Positions 1 through 7,782 of a stretch of 37,067 nucleotides of DNA are shown piece by piece; within the stretch, counting starts at the first letter, position 1, and each line of letters starts with the position of its first letter. The stretch covers positions 1 through 37,067 of IMG/VR virus record IMGVR_UViG_3300029448_007991. One strand, given 5' to 3'. Source of the DNA: a virus. A program made the translations under genes and the position numbers. A model generated the notes under the pieces. That model was not told the origin of the DNA. It worked only from the letters and a program-made list of their open reading frames with translations, and did not search any database.

Positions 1-1
1 T

Positions 2-148
2 AGAAAATTACAAACAGATGTGCTACCCGAATACCGAAAATTAGCGGCAAATCTAATAGATAAATTTATAAACGAGTTCGAAGCACAGGGCGGACGTAGG
101 ATAGAGATAACAGAAAAATTTGAAAGGATGTACAAATGGAAACAATAA
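2..148 (+). CDS. C-terminal end of an unidentified phage protein (partial)
   Basis: An open frame runs in from the left edge and ends at TAA 146-148, giving 48 residues. The visible part is charged and probably helical (LPEYRKLAANLIDKFINEF) and ends in YKWKQ. It overlaps the next gene by 13 nt in another frame, as is usual in this compact genome. The start lies outside the window and no family can be named from the fragment. Confidence 0.55.
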   Translation, partial: RKLQTDVLPEYRKLAANLIDKFINEFEAQGGRRIEITEKFERMYKWKQ

Positions 149-330
149 CAATCACATGCACAAACAACGATAAGACAAAGGAAGCAGAAGTATTAGAAAG
201 AAACGACAAGTATATGAAGGTACAAGTACCTGGTACCCAGTTATTCATTGAGCTGTTCAGAGATGACGTAAATATTCCGTATACAGGAAGGACCGCAGGA
301 CTGGAGTTTGAATGGCAACCGAAAAATTAA
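136..330 (+). CDS. Small conserved-type phage protein, 64 aa, unknown function
   Basis: ATG 136 opens a 64-residue frame that overlaps the preceding gene by 13 nt and the following gene by 19 nt. The protein is acidic and looks rich in beta strands (METITITC at the start, FIELFRDDVNIPY in the middle). It has no signal peptide, membrane segment or recognisable motif. The overlaps on both sides and a codon choice like its neighbours (ACA, AAC, GAA) support it as a real gene. Function unknown. Confidence 0.6.
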   Translation: METITITCTNNDKTKEAEVLERNDKYMKVQVPGTQLFIELFRDDVNIPYTGRTAGLEFEWQPKN

Positions 331-794
331 AATTCAAGTTAGAATTACATGCCACAATGTGGGATAAGCCTCCTCATGCAGAAATAATGATAAACGACAA
401 ATGTTTTTTTGCAGGCGATATCACAGGTACAGACGTAAAGCCTGACACCATCGTATTCGAAACCGAATTAGAAGAAGATAAAGATTACAATTTTACAATT
501 ATTAGATCAGGCAAGAACAAGAATCAGACCATAGTCAACGACAAAGGTGATATACTGAAAGATCAGCTCTTGCACATTAAAAGCATAGAAATAGATGAGA
601 TAGACATAGGTGGTTTGGTGTATGAGGGCATCTACACTCCTAAGTATCCTGAACCATGGGCAACACAACAACGTGATTCTGGCAAAGAACTGCAAAAATC
701 ATTCAAAAACGTTACACAAATGGGCCATGATGGAGAATGGCAATTCAAATTCGCATCACCATTTTACATGTGGCTTTTAGAGAACCTTTACTAA
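312..794 (+). CDS. Beta-rich protein, possible carbohydrate-binding-like module, 160 aa
   Basis: The N-terminal 100 residues alternate hydrophobic and polar positions as in a beta sandwich (KLKFKLELHATMW, AEIMINDK, IVFETELEE, YNFTIIRSG). The segment around residues 92-103 (LHIKSIEIDEID) resembles the same region of the N-terminal domain of the SGNH-like protein at 14316-15386. The C-terminal part ends in an aromatic stretch (SPFYMWLLENLY). By analogy with phage proteins of this build it may bind glycans or be a virion accessory, but that is inference. A late promoter octamer begins at its last codons and serves the next gene. Confidence 0.6.
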   Translation: MATEKLKFKLELHATMWDKPPHAEIMINDKCFFAGDITGTDVKPDTIVFETELEEDKDYNFTIIRSGKNKNQTIVNDKGDILKDQLLHIKSIEIDEIDIGGLVYEGIYTPKYPEPWATQQRDSGKELQKSFKNVTQMGHDGEWQFKFASPFYMWLLENLY

Positions 795-800
795 TAAATA
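793..800 (+). promoter_or_regulatory. T4-type late promoter octamer AATAAATA
   Basis: The octamer differs from the T4 late consensus TATAAATA at one position. It overlaps the stop codon of the upstream gene and lies 7 nt before ATG 808, so transcription would start at about the start codon. No Shine-Dalgarno sequence lies between. Confidence 0.6.
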
Positions 801-807
801 TGCTTAT

Positions 808-1164
808 ATGAGAGCATCACAATTCATTTCAGAGCAAATAGACTCAGACGCAGTCAACGAGCTGGATACGTATATCATGAACAATGAAGACCTGTATCGT
901 AGACGTTTCATGCCGATCATTTCAAACATCAAGAGAAAAGTAGCAAAGAACGTGTACGATCACGAGAAGGCACAGAAACTTTGGATGTACCTCGTGGATG
1001 ATGCCGCAAAGGAGTACGTCAAAGAGTTTGGATCAACACAAGACGATGTCAGCAACATGTTTCCAAAGGAAACAAGACAACAGGTTGCGAGAGTCATATC
1101 AGACAGAGAACTAGAAAACATAAAACAAGGCGAGTACGATGCACCTCAGGGAACTGTTTCTTAA
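808..1164 (+). CDS. Putative head-internal protein with capsid-targeting-like N-terminus, 118 aa
   Basis: The protein begins MRASQFISEQ. This matches the pattern of T4 internal-protein capsid-targeting peptides (basic residue, hydrophobic FI, then I-S-E at residues 7-9, which fits the gp21 protease rule [L/I]-x-E). The rest is helical and charged, with a region like YRRRFMPIISNIKRKVAKNVYD at residues 30-51. No enzymatic motif is visible. It lies directly under a late octamer and overlaps the next gene by 26 nt. The family is unknown to me; packaging in the head is inferred from the N-terminus and late expression. Confidence 0.7.
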   Translation: MRASQFISEQIDSDAVNELDTYIMNNEDLYRRRFMPIISNIKRKVAKNVYDHEKAQKLWMYLVDDAAKEYVKEFGSTQDDVSNMFPKETRQQVARVISDRELENIKQGEYDAPQGTVS

Positions 1165-2317
1165 GGAAGACGATCGTTCAACAGCAGTCTTTGCCTTTGG
1201 CCGATTTAATCCTCCCACAATAGGACACGAAAAATTAATTCAGAAGGTACAATCAACGGCCGCAAACGTGAACGGCAAGGGATATGTTTTCCTTTCACAG
1301 ACAGGTGGCACAGAAAAAGACCCATTAGATTTCACAACAAAATTATCATACCTAAGACAGCATTTCCAATCAGATCCTAAATTATCCTTTGGTGATATCA
1401 GGGCAAACACGATAATCAAAGTGATGAAACTGCTTGAGGCAGAAGGTAGAACAAAAGTTATAATGATAGCCGGTGACGACAGAGTCATGCAGTTCCAGAA
1501 ATTGCTTAACCAGTACAATGGCCAACCAACCAAGGCTGGTAATGTTGAATACACATTTGACAGCATACAAGTGATCAGTGCAGGACAGAGAGATCCAGAT
1601 GCAGATGACATCACCGGTGTGTCGGCATCAAAGGCCAGAGAGCTTGCCATGAAAGGTCAGGAACATGAATTCAGTAAAATTGTCATGGGTGGAGACAATG
1701 GTAAAGTTTTGTATGATAAGATTCAAGATCAATTTGGTAAGCAAGTTGACGAAAACAACAAAAAGTTGTATAATGAAGACATGGAAGACGCGAAGCCAAC
1801 TGTATATCTTGACATGGACGGAGTACTGGCAGACTTCTTTGGTGGCATTGAAAAGATGTACGGAGTAGAAAACTGGAAACAACTTACAAACGATAAAACA
1901 AAAGATCTCAAAAAAGAAGTTATTGACAGGATAACCGGCACAGACTTCTTTGCAACACTACCTAAATTCCAAACAGCAGATGCTTTGATAGATATGGTCA
2001 AGAAATTCACAGGCGGCACATTTAGTATTAACACATCACCTTTACGTGGTGATCACGAAAACTCAGGCAAATACAAGAAAGTATGGATTTCGAATAACAT
2101 CGAAAAGCCAGCAGAGATAATTGTTACTGGTAGGAAAGAAACATACGCCAAGGATAAAGGAACAGGAACACCTAACATCCTTATAGACGACAGGCCTGTA
2201 AACATACAAAAATGGCAATCGGCCGGGGGATACGGCATCCTATATCAAGCAAACAGGGATTCACTTAACAAAGTAAAACAAGCACTTGATCAATATGGAA
2301 AAGCCGATGAATCATAG
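1139..2317 (+). CDS. Bifunctional nucleotidyltransferase - HAD phosphatase fusion, 392 aa
   Basis: Residues 16-190 form a cytidylyltransferase-like (NMNAT/NadM-type) domain. The nucleotide-binding GRFNPPTIGH is at 21-30 (the T/HxGH motif), and GVSASKARE near 160-168 corresponds to the family ISxxxxR motif. Residues 220-385 form a HAD domain with DMDGVLADF at 225-233 (D225 nucleophile, D227 acid/base) and LIDDRP near the end, most like 5'(3')-deoxyribonucleotidases. The combination suggests NAD- or nucleotide-related metabolism; the substrate is not known. The N-terminus MHLRELFLKED looks like a capsid-targeting peptide with LKE at 8-10. The start overlaps the preceding gene by 26 nt. Confidence 0.85.
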   Translation: MHLRELFLKEDDRSTAVFAFGRFNPPTIGHEKLIQKVQSTAANVNGKGYVFLSQTGGTEKDPLDFTTKLSYLRQHFQSDPKLSFGDIRANTIIKVMKLLEAEGRTKVIMIAGDDRVMQFQKLLNQYNGQPTKAGNVEYTFDSIQVISAGQRDPDADDITGVSASKARELAMKGQEHEFSKIVMGGDNGKVLYDKIQDQFGKQVDENNKKLYNEDMEDAKPTVYLDMDGVLADFFGGIEKMYGVENWKQLTNDKTKDLKKEVIDRITGTDFFATLPKFQTADALIDMVKKFTGGTFSINTSPLRGDHENSGKYKKVWISNNIEKPAEIIVTGRKETYAKDKGTGTPNILIDDRPVNIQKWQSAGGYGILYQANRDSLNKVKQALDQYGKADES

Positions 2318-2981
2318 GTTCGTGCATTTTGGACCTGTACTTGCGGCAACTACTGTTGACTCAACATTACTGAAAGAACTGCTCGACAGGGGCAACAAGA
2401 CCACAGAATCACACGTCCAGCACCTTGCAGGACATTTAGAAACAGAAAACAAATTCACAGTCGACGACATGGTGTGGTTCGTTGATAACTTTGGAAAATA
2501 TTTTGTTCCATACTTTAAGAAATTACAAACCGAAGAAGACAATAGTTACTATTATGGCATGAAGCCTTTCAACAGGGTTCTACTGCAAAGTTTGTGGATC
2601 AATTTCATGCAAAAGAATGAATTCAACCCCCCACACAGACACGGCGGTGCGTTTTCATTTGTTGTTTATCTCGATGTGCCAAAAAATATACAACAGGAGA
2701 ATATAGATTTCAAAGGACAGGGAGTAGGACCCGGAGCAGTAAGTTTCTATTATGGCGAAGAACAAGTAGGTATAAAGACAGCCCATGCGATTGTGCCAGT
2801 CACAGGAGACCTTTGGATGTTTCCTGCTTCACTAAAACACATGGTACCACCTTTCAAATCTGACGTCACCAGAATTTCAGTATCTGGAAACTTTTTTATT
2901 ACAGATCAATTAAATAGAAAAGCACCTATACAAAAAGGAGAATTTTTAATCGACAACCAGAAGGAGACAATAAATGCCTAA
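2295..2981 (+). CDS. 2-oxoglutarate/Fe(II) oxygenase-like protein
   Basis: The core PPHRHGGAFSFVVYLDVP, the segment MFPASLKHMVPPF and the end motif VTRISVSGN match the double-stranded beta-helix of phage 2OG-Fe(II) dioxygenases. Candidate iron ligands are the His residues of PHRHGG and LKHMV, and the Arg of TRISV would bind 2-oxoglutarate. Such enzymes hydroxylate proteins or small molecules; the substrate here is unknown. The frame extends upstream to a TTG at 2286. ATG 2295 or ATG 2307 is more likely the start, and all of them overlap the previous gene slightly. It ends overlapping the next gene. Confidence 0.8.
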   Translation: MEKPMNHRFVHFGPVLAATTVDSTLLKELLDRGNKTTESHVQHLAGHLETENKFTVDDMVWFVDNFGKYFVPYFKKLQTEEDNSYYYGMKPFNRVLLQSLWINFMQKNEFNPPHRHGGAFSFVVYLDVPKNIQQENIDFKGQGVGPGAVSFYYGEEQVGIKTAHAIVPVTGDLWMFPASLKHMVPPFKSDVTRISVSGNFFITDQLNRKAPIQKGEFLIDNQKETINA

Positions 2982-3153
2982 ATTTAGCGGAATAAACAGA
3001 CCTTACGCTACAGGTGAAATACCCAAAACGCCACAAGAGCTACAAAGAGAATTAGACGAAAAAATGAAGAAGTTCCTGGCCAAGGGTGGCAAGGTGGAGA
3101 AAGTTAAAGCACACAAACCTACCAAGCAACAGTTGAAGGATTGGACTATCTAG
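2974..3153 (+). CDS. Small basic protein, 59 aa, unknown function
   Basis: ATG 2974 follows an AGGAG Shine-Dalgarno at about 2962 and overlaps the upstream stop by 8 nt. The 59-residue product starts MPKFSGINRPYATGEIPKTP, continues as a charged helix (QELQRELDEKMKKFLAKGGK) and ends at TAG 3153. It is lysine-rich like other proteins of this region, so a head-associated role is possible. No known family is recognised. Confidence 0.6.
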   Translation: MPKFSGINRPYATGEIPKTPQELQRELDEKMKKFLAKGGKVEKVKAHKPTKQQLKDWTI

Positions 3154-3359
3154 TGGACGAGTTAGAGAGGATAAAGCAATTGGCAGGTGTGGCTAACACA
3201 CAAGAGCCATCAATGGGAGAAAACCTCTCTTACACAGGCACAGAAAAAGCAAAATATCAGAGAAAGCACAACATAAGATCGGGTTCAGATGAGTGGTTTA
3301 AATTATGGTTCGCAAGACCGAAACTCACTGGCGAGAACCCAATGCCCAAAAACAAATAA
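3141..3359 (+). CDS. Small phage protein with TTG start, 72 aa
   Basis: The frame starts with TTG at 3141 inside the end of the previous gene and gives MDYLVDELERIKQLAG. The acidic amphipathic N-terminal helix is followed by a basic region (KAKYQRKHNIRSGSDEWFKLWFARPKLTGENPMPKNK). The overlap suggests translational coupling. The helix-plus-RSGSDEWFKLWFARP layout suggests a small virion or packaging-related protein, but no function can be assigned. A late octamer overlaps its last codons. Confidence 0.6.
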   Translation: MDYLVDELERIKQLAGVANTQEPSMGENLSYTGTEKAKYQRKHNIRSGSDEWFKLWFARPKLTGENPMPKNK

Positions 3360-3362
3360 ATA
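3355..3362 (+). promoter_or_regulatory. T4-type late promoter octamer AATAAATA
   Basis: The octamer overlaps the stop codon of the upstream gene and ends 8 nt before ATG 3371 of the superoxide dismutase gene. This places sodC and the following overlapping genes under late transcription. Confidence 0.6.
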
Positions 3363-3370
3363 CTCGCAAT

Positions 3371-4105
3371 ATGCGAGCCAAAGAATTCACAGAAACAAGT
3401 TGTCCTAGAACACGAGCCAAAGAATGCACGTGTGAGCAAATTAACACAATTACCGAAGCACAAGACACTGTGGTTGCACAGTGTATGTTGGAGCATTCTG
3501 ACACCGTTAAGGGGTCAATCCTGCTTATACAGGCACCAGGAACAGCAACACTGATAAAAGGCACCATCACAGGACTAACACCTGGAGAACACGGTTTCCA
3601 TATACACGAATTTGGCGACATGTCAGATGGTTGCAAGTCAATGGGTGGACATTACAATCCCGATGGCGTTGACCATGGAAGCATAGATGAAGGACATGTG
3701 GGAGATCTTGGTAACATAACAGCCGACAAATCAGGTATAGCAAAATTCACAATCCAAGCAAAAAGAGTTGACCTTATAGGCGAACGTTCTGTAATAGGAA
3801 GAGGATTTGTTGTCCACTCAGACAAAGATGATTTAGGCAAGGGTGGAGATGCAGAAAGTTTGAAAACGGGTAACGCAGGTGACAGGTTGGCCTGTGGAGT
3901 CATCGTTACAAGGTCCGAAGAAATGAAAGAAGCACATGGCGGAGAACACAGCTCAACAGGCAGGAGCATGACCAAAAGTGAAAAAGGTAAAAGAGAAAAA
4001 ATTGTTAAGGGCATGAAAAAAGACAAAGCAGGATTTAAAAAGAGATATGGCAAAGACGCAGAAGCAGTGATGTATGCCACAGCAACAAAACAAGCGATGA
4101 ACTAA
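3371..4105 (+). CDS. sodC: Cu/Zn superoxide dismutase with capsid-targeting-like N-terminus and basic tail, 244 aa
   Basis: Residues 31-180 are a full Cu/Zn SOD domain. Expected copper ligands are H77, H79, H94 and H149, zinc ligands H94, H102, H109 and D112, and C88/C175 can form the conserved disulfide, so it should convert superoxide to H2O2. The frame is open upstream to 3305, but ATG 3371 just after a late octamer is the likely start. The N-terminus MRAKEFTE is not a secretion signal. It resembles a capsid-targeting peptide, and I-T-E at 27-29 would allow gp21-type cleavage just before the SOD domain. Residues 200-244 are a lysine-rich tail (KKDKAGFKKRYGKDAEAVMY) of a kind seen on other marine phage proteins. 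Confidence 0.93.
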   Translation: MRAKEFTETSCPRTRAKECTCEQINTITEAQDTVVAQCMLEHSDTVKGSILLIQAPGTATLIKGTITGLTPGEHGFHIHEFGDMSDGCKSMGGHYNPDGVDHGSIDEGHVGDLGNITADKSGIAKFTIQAKRVDLIGERSVIGRGFVVHSDKDDLGKGGDAESLKTGNAGDRLACGVIVTRSEEMKEAHGGEHSSTGRSMTKSEKGKREKIVKGMKKDKAGFKKRYGKDAEAVMYATATKQAMN

Positions 4106-5040
4106 TGAAATTCATAATATTCAACGGCACACTAAAACCCGACGCAGAGTCAAACACTTCCGCAGTGTGTAAGATGTTGCAACTGGCATTTCAGAAAATA
4201 GGTGATGAGTGTGAAATCGTAACCCTAAGAGATCTTAAGTATGAAGCAGTTACAAAAGACGTGGATGACGAATTAAAACCTCACATCATGGACATATTCA
4301 AAAGTGATGGCATCGTATTCGCAACACCTATATGGTGGGGCGGACACAGTTCCCACATACAGTCAATGTTCCAGAGACTTGATCCAATATACAGTTGGGG
4401 GAAAGACAACAAGTATCAACCCTTCTACAACAAAGTTTTTGGCACACTGGTTTCAGGAGGAGGCGATGGATTCCAACACATACATGGAAACTGTTACAAC
4501 TTTGCAACAAACCTAGGTTTCACTGTGCCACCTAGTTGTAACATTGAATCTAAAGCACAAGGCATGGACGAAATCATAGATGACCAACAGACCCTGGACC
4601 AGGTGAAAAACTGTGCAGTGAATATGTCTACTTGGGCAAAAGTACTTAAAGAAGGCAATCCAACAATTAATGCAAGGCACGGTACAGTCGATGTAAGTTC
4701 AGTTGGTGGAGAAACAGATTATGCTTTCAGTGACAGTGTTAATGAAGGCAAAAGGATACCACGAAAAAAAGGACAAAAAGCAAAATCTAAAAAACACAGC
4801 GACTTGTACACAGACGAAGATCCAAAAGGCACAATACATGGACTAGGCTTCAAGGACGATGCAAGTGCAAAAGCAAGTGTCACAAAGATAAGAAAGTCCG
4901 GACGTTCACATGCACACAAGATACAGGCCGCAGTGGCAATGGAGCAAAGAGCGAAAGCGGCAGGAAAGTCAGGGCCGGCGGCCATTTACAGAAAATTCAT
5001 TAACTCAATGAAGAAAAAGACCAAAGCAAAAAACAAATGA
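4105..5040 (+). CDS. Flavodoxin-fold NAD(P)H/FMN reductase fused to basic phage module, 311 aa
   Basis: The first 185 residues have the flavodoxin-like fold of NADPH-dependent FMN reductases: beta strand MKFIIFNGTLKPDAESNTSA with the phosphate-binding loop, ATPIWWGGHSS near 73-83 and TLVSGGGDGFQ near 114-124. It should bind FMN and reduce quinones or flavin. From about residue 210 the protein becomes a lysine/histidine-rich module (HSDLYTDEDPKGTIHGLGF, then KSGRSHAHKIQAAVAMEQRA and KKKTKAKNK) that recurs in marine phage proteins and could bind DNA. It begins on the last base of the sodC stop codon, so the two genes are coupled and may act in the same redox task. Confidence 0.8.
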   Translation: MKFIIFNGTLKPDAESNTSAVCKMLQLAFQKIGDECEIVTLRDLKYEAVTKDVDDELKPHIMDIFKSDGIVFATPIWWGGHSSHIQSMFQRLDPIYSWGKDNKYQPFYNKVFGTLVSGGGDGFQHIHGNCYNFATNLGFTVPPSCNIESKAQGMDEIIDDQQTLDQVKNCAVNMSTWAKVLKEGNPTINARHGTVDVSSVGGETDYAFSDSVNEGKRIPRKKGQKAKSKKHSDLYTDEDPKGTIHGLGFKDDASAKASVTKIRKSGRSHAHKIQAAVAMEQRAKAAGKSGPAAIYRKFINSMKKKTKAKNK

Positions 5041-5264
5041 GAATTAAAGAGATACTAGCCACAAAATACGTGCATCCGGACGTAGACAAGATGCTTAACA
5101 AATACCAGAGACAGGCCAAGGGCAGGGCCACAATGGGCTATCATTCAAGCATGGCATACCCATACAGGGTTGAGGGTTGGAGTAAAAAATACAAAAAGTC
5201 GATCAACTGTAGCAATCCAAAAGGATTTAGCCAGAAGGCCCACTGTGCAGGTAAGAAAAAATGA
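5037..5264 (+). CDS. Small basic Cys-containing protein with capsid-targeting-like N-terminus, 75 aa
   Basis: It begins MRIKEILATKY, matching the N-terminal pattern of nearby genes, and ends with SINCSNPKGFSQKAHCAGKK, a two-cysteine lysine-rich motif that I recognise as recurrent in marine phage proteins. The overlap with its upstream neighbour is ATGA. The high charge and absence of catalytic motifs point to a nucleic-acid-binding structural or internal head protein. No clear [L/I]-x-E site follows the N-terminal motif. Confidence 0.7.
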   Translation: MRIKEILATKYVHPDVDKMLNKYQRQAKGRATMGYHSSMAYPYRVEGWSKKYKKSINCSNPKGFSQKAHCAGKKK

Positions 5265-6052
5265 AGATACGAGAATTCATAATAATGCCACACACGGCAG
5301 ACACAATGGGTCTCATACACAAACCCGGAACAGGCCCAAACAACAGATTTGGTTTTAAAAATCACAGCAACAACAGAGCAAACGAGATTGAAAAAGAAGA
5401 AGCCGCGGGTGTTGGCATAGTGACCAAACAGAACGCCACAAAGGATGTTCCTGTGGGTGGTGAGTACATGAATGTAAAGAAATTGGGATTGGGCAAGGGC
5501 AAGCCAAAAACAATGAAAGAAGAATTTGCTGAATTCCTAGAAAACATTGATCCAAAAGTGTGGACTGAACTACGGGCAAAAGGACTCGTGAGGCCAATGC
5601 ACTTTGATAGTCCCGAGGTCAGAGCGGCATACAAAGAAAAAGGACTACCTTACAAACCCGACATCAGTATTATCACCAAAGATAACTTGGATCAGTTTAG
5701 AACAAAAGAGCCGGAGAGATTAAAACAATTGAAACCAATCCAAGTAAGTGATCAGCAGTGGATTAATTACATGGATAAGTGGTGGAGGACTGAAAGGTTG
5801 AAACCTAAGGCAAAAGATAAAGTGCAACAGATAAAAAATGCCTATAAACTTTTATATAAAAAAGATATGGTGGAGAACTTCGCAGATGGTAAAAAGAAAG
5901 GCAAGAGCAGACCAGGACGTGTTAAACGTGCAGGTGCCAGTTGCAAAGGATCCGTAACAAGTTTGAGAAGCAAAGCGAAAAAAGCCAGCGGTGAACGAGC
6001 TAAGATGTACCACTGGTGTGCCAACATGAAGTCCGGCAGGAAAAAAAAATAA
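5261..6052 (+). CDS. Putative internal head protein with basic cysteine tail, 263 aa
   Basis: It begins MKIREFIIMPH, again the region's N-terminal pattern. Residues 80-95 contain a second similar segment, KTMKEEFAEFLENIDP. The middle is helical and charged. The last 55 residues are a strongly basic module with three cysteines (RVKRAGASCKGSVTSLRSK, then ASGERAKMYHWCANMKSGRK; the third Cys is absent in some copies of this module elsewhere, which I cannot check here). ATGA overlap with the gene before. Likely virion-associated and DNA-binding; function otherwise unknown. Confidence 0.7.
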   Translation: MKIREFIIMPHTADTMGLIHKPGTGPNNRFGFKNHSNNRANEIEKEEAAGVGIVTKQNATKDVPVGGEYMNVKKLGLGKGKPKTMKEEFAEFLENIDPKVWTELRAKGLVRPMHFDSPEVRAAYKEKGLPYKPDISIITKDNLDQFRTKEPERLKQLKPIQVSDQQWINYMDKWWRTERLKPKAKDKVQQIKNAYKLLYKKDMVENFADGKKKGKSRPGRVKRAGASCKGSVTSLRSKAKKASGERAKMYHWCANMKSGRKKK

Positions 6053-6080
6053 TCAAGTCATTTACCTGAATAACTAGTTT

Positions 6081-6782
6081 ATGCCTTATACCTTGGGTAT
6101 ATCCATTGAATACTACAAATACAAGCACGATGCTATCATGAGAATTTTTGCGGATAATCGCTTGATTGACGAAGTTTCTTTAGACAATCATGTAAAATTA
6201 AAATGTATTAATCTGCAAGGGGTGCCAGACTTTAAGCATGATTGCGGCCCCCTTAATCTTAGTCGCGTTATGTTCGTACCTGAAAAAATTTTTACCTATC
6301 GTATTGATGAACAATACCTAAAGAAAAAATTAAGAATCGAGATAAAAAACGATAACAACAATTACACAAATGGATTTATGACTGATTATTCATATATCAA
6401 TTTCCATCGAATATTTCTTATACCAGAATCTTTATTAGAGGAATCGGGTTGGTCTCGCCTGAACAAATTTGATAACCGATTTGTAAAGTGGCACGCTGAT
6501 ATACAATATTTTCCGCATGATTTTAACGAGCTCCTTTATGTTCCAAATCACAATAGTTCATATCCATATGAGAATTTGCCCGACAAAGGCAAGGTGATAA
6601 AAAACGATTCACAGCATAATTTGTATTACACAAAGAGAGGCGGTAGTTTTTCTGTACAAATAGAATTAAGTAAAAAGCACAACATCACCCATCTTGGAAA
6701 ACCACGGCCAGGAAAGATGTACCTTGCCCGTAAAGTAGAACGTTTGTTATGGGCTTACGGTCTGCTAAATATTACTAAATGA
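6081..6782 (+). CDS. Beta-rich protein of unknown function, 233 aa, possible acquired gene
   Basis: The protein alternates short hydrophobic strands (LGISIEYYKY, AIMRIFADNRLIDEVSL, LRIEIKND) in a way similar to the N-terminal domains of 312-794 and 14316-15386, and may be a carbohydrate-binding-like sandwich. The base composition looks more T-rich than the genes around it, with runs such as GCATGATTTTAACG, and it interrupts the series of proteins with capsid-targeting-like starts. It overlaps the next gene by ATGA. No family recognised. Confidence 0.6.
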   Translation: MPYTLGISIEYYKYKHDAIMRIFADNRLIDEVSLDNHVKLKCINLQGVPDFKHDCGPLNLSRVMFVPEKIFTYRIDEQYLKKKLRIEIKNDNNNYTNGFMTDYSYINFHRIFLIPESLLEESGWSRLNKFDNRFVKWHADIQYFPHDFNELLYVPNHNSSYPYENLPDKGKVIKNDSQHNLYYTKRGGSFSVQIELSKKHNITHLGKPRPGKMYLARKVERLLWAYGLLNITK

Positions 6783-7051
6783 AAATAAGCGAAGTAATCA
6801 TACGTAGAGTGCAGGAACAGGCAACTGCCGGCGCCACAAGTGCGGGTAACATAGCAACTGTAACTTCACCACACATTGCCATAGGCAAGGACAGGGGCAA
6901 CAAGGCCTACACAGGAACACCTGGCAGGTCAGGCACAAGAGCACCTAGATTACCAAAAATTGTACAACCAAAAAATCCAGACGGTACCGCCAAAGGTGCA
7001 CACAATTTACCTGGCGTTAACCTAATGGGTGGACCACTGGTAAAGAGATAA
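6779..7051 (+). CDS. Small Gly/Pro-rich protein with capsid-targeting-like N-terminus, 90 aa
   Basis: MKISEVIIRRVQEQ at the start fits the regional motif, with V-Q-E at 11-13 as a weak gp21-type site. The rest is low-complexity, Gly/Pro/Ala-rich and basic (AGATSAGNIATVTSPHIAIG, PGRSGTRAPRLPKIVQPKNP), suggesting an extended, unfolded internal head or DNA-associated protein. ATGA overlap upstream and TAATG overlap downstream show coupling. No enzymatic motif. Confidence 0.7.
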   Translation: MKISEVIIRRVQEQATAGATSAGNIATVTSPHIAIGKDRGNKAYTGTPGRSGTRAPRLPKIVQPKNPDGTAKGAHNLPGVNLMGGPLVKR

Positions 7052-7212
7052 TGCAAACTTTAATTTTGAAAAAAGATTGGATAGTCAAATGCCTAAACTG
7101 CGGACACGACGCACACGACAGGCCATTATACAGGACCGAGAAGGACTACGACGGCAGAGAGTACCAAATAGAGGTGTGTAGGCACTGCAGGTACGAAGAC
7201 GAAGCCGCCTAA
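7051..7212 (+). CDS. Small zinc-ribbon protein, 53 aa
   Basis: The ATG overlaps the previous stop (TAATG). The product has CLNCGH at residues 14-19 and CRHCRY at 43-48, a classic two-knuckle zinc ribbon, so it should bind zinc and perhaps nucleic acid. It starts MQTLILKKDW and ends EDEAA. The following gene begins right after its stop codon. The role is unknown; small zinc ribbons are common among phage transcription or recombination accessory proteins. Confidence 0.65.
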   Translation: MQTLILKKDWIVKCLNCGHDAHDRPLYRTEKDYDGREYQIEVCRHCRYEDEAA

Positions 7213-7782
7213 ATGATCTATGTATGCGGAGATAGTTTTGCGGCAGGTGATCCAGAGAGCAAAATAAAACCTTGGCATGAACAATTGACGTGTACTAATC
7301 TCGCACGGACAGGAGCAACAAACACCCAAATAAGTCAACAGGTAGACCATGCACTGGAAAATGCAAGTTTTATTGTTGTGCTTTTTACGACATGCACCCG
7401 TTTCGAATACGGCCCAAATGATTATTACACTTTACATAACGTGGCTAGAAGCAATCTTACTAAAATACAACAAGACATAGTTACAGAACATGCAAAACAT
7501 TTTTTTGATTTAGAATTGGAAATATACAAAAACAAGTGTATAATAGAAAGTGTATTACAACGATTAGTTGACAGTGAAATTCCATTTTTATTTGACCAAG
7601 GTGGATTCGAACATCCAAAATTTGGAGTTTCGGAAAAATATTTTGGAAAATACAATGCATATCGAAGTGGGTATAACTTATGGGACTGGGGAGATAGTAA
7701 AGTATATAGGCCTTATTTTCATATCACAGATCAAAATGTACACAACAAAATAGCAGATTATTACCGTAAACAAACACTATAA
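7213..7782 (+). CDS. SGNH/GDSL-type hydrolase, 189 aa
   Basis: The N-terminal strand runs into CGDSFAAGD, the block I motif with the nucleophile Ser at residue 8. ARTGATNTQISQQV near 34-47 fits the glycine-containing block II. Near the C-terminus DQNVH (D173, H177) supplies the usual DxxH pair. It is probably an esterase or acetyl-hydrolase acting on a sugar or lipid ester; substrate unknown. ATG 7213 follows the previous stop directly. Composition is T-rich compared with the surrounding genes. It is one of three SGNH-like proteins in this window. Confidence 0.75.
   Translation: MIYVCGDSFAAGDPESKIKPWHEQLTCTNLARTGATNTQISQQVDHALENASFIVVLFTTCTRFEYGPNDYYTLHNVARSNLTKIQQDIVTEHAKHFFDLELEIYKNKCIIESVLQRLVDSEIPFLFDQGGFEHPKFGVSEKYFGKYNAYRSGYNLWDWGDSKVYRPYFHITDQNVHNKIADYYRKQTL

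Noticed and set aside
7600-7620. GGTGGATTCGAACATCC looks like part of a tRNA T-arm
   Set aside because: It lies inside the SGNH hydrolase gene, and no acceptor stem, D-arm or anticodon arm can be built around it on either strand.
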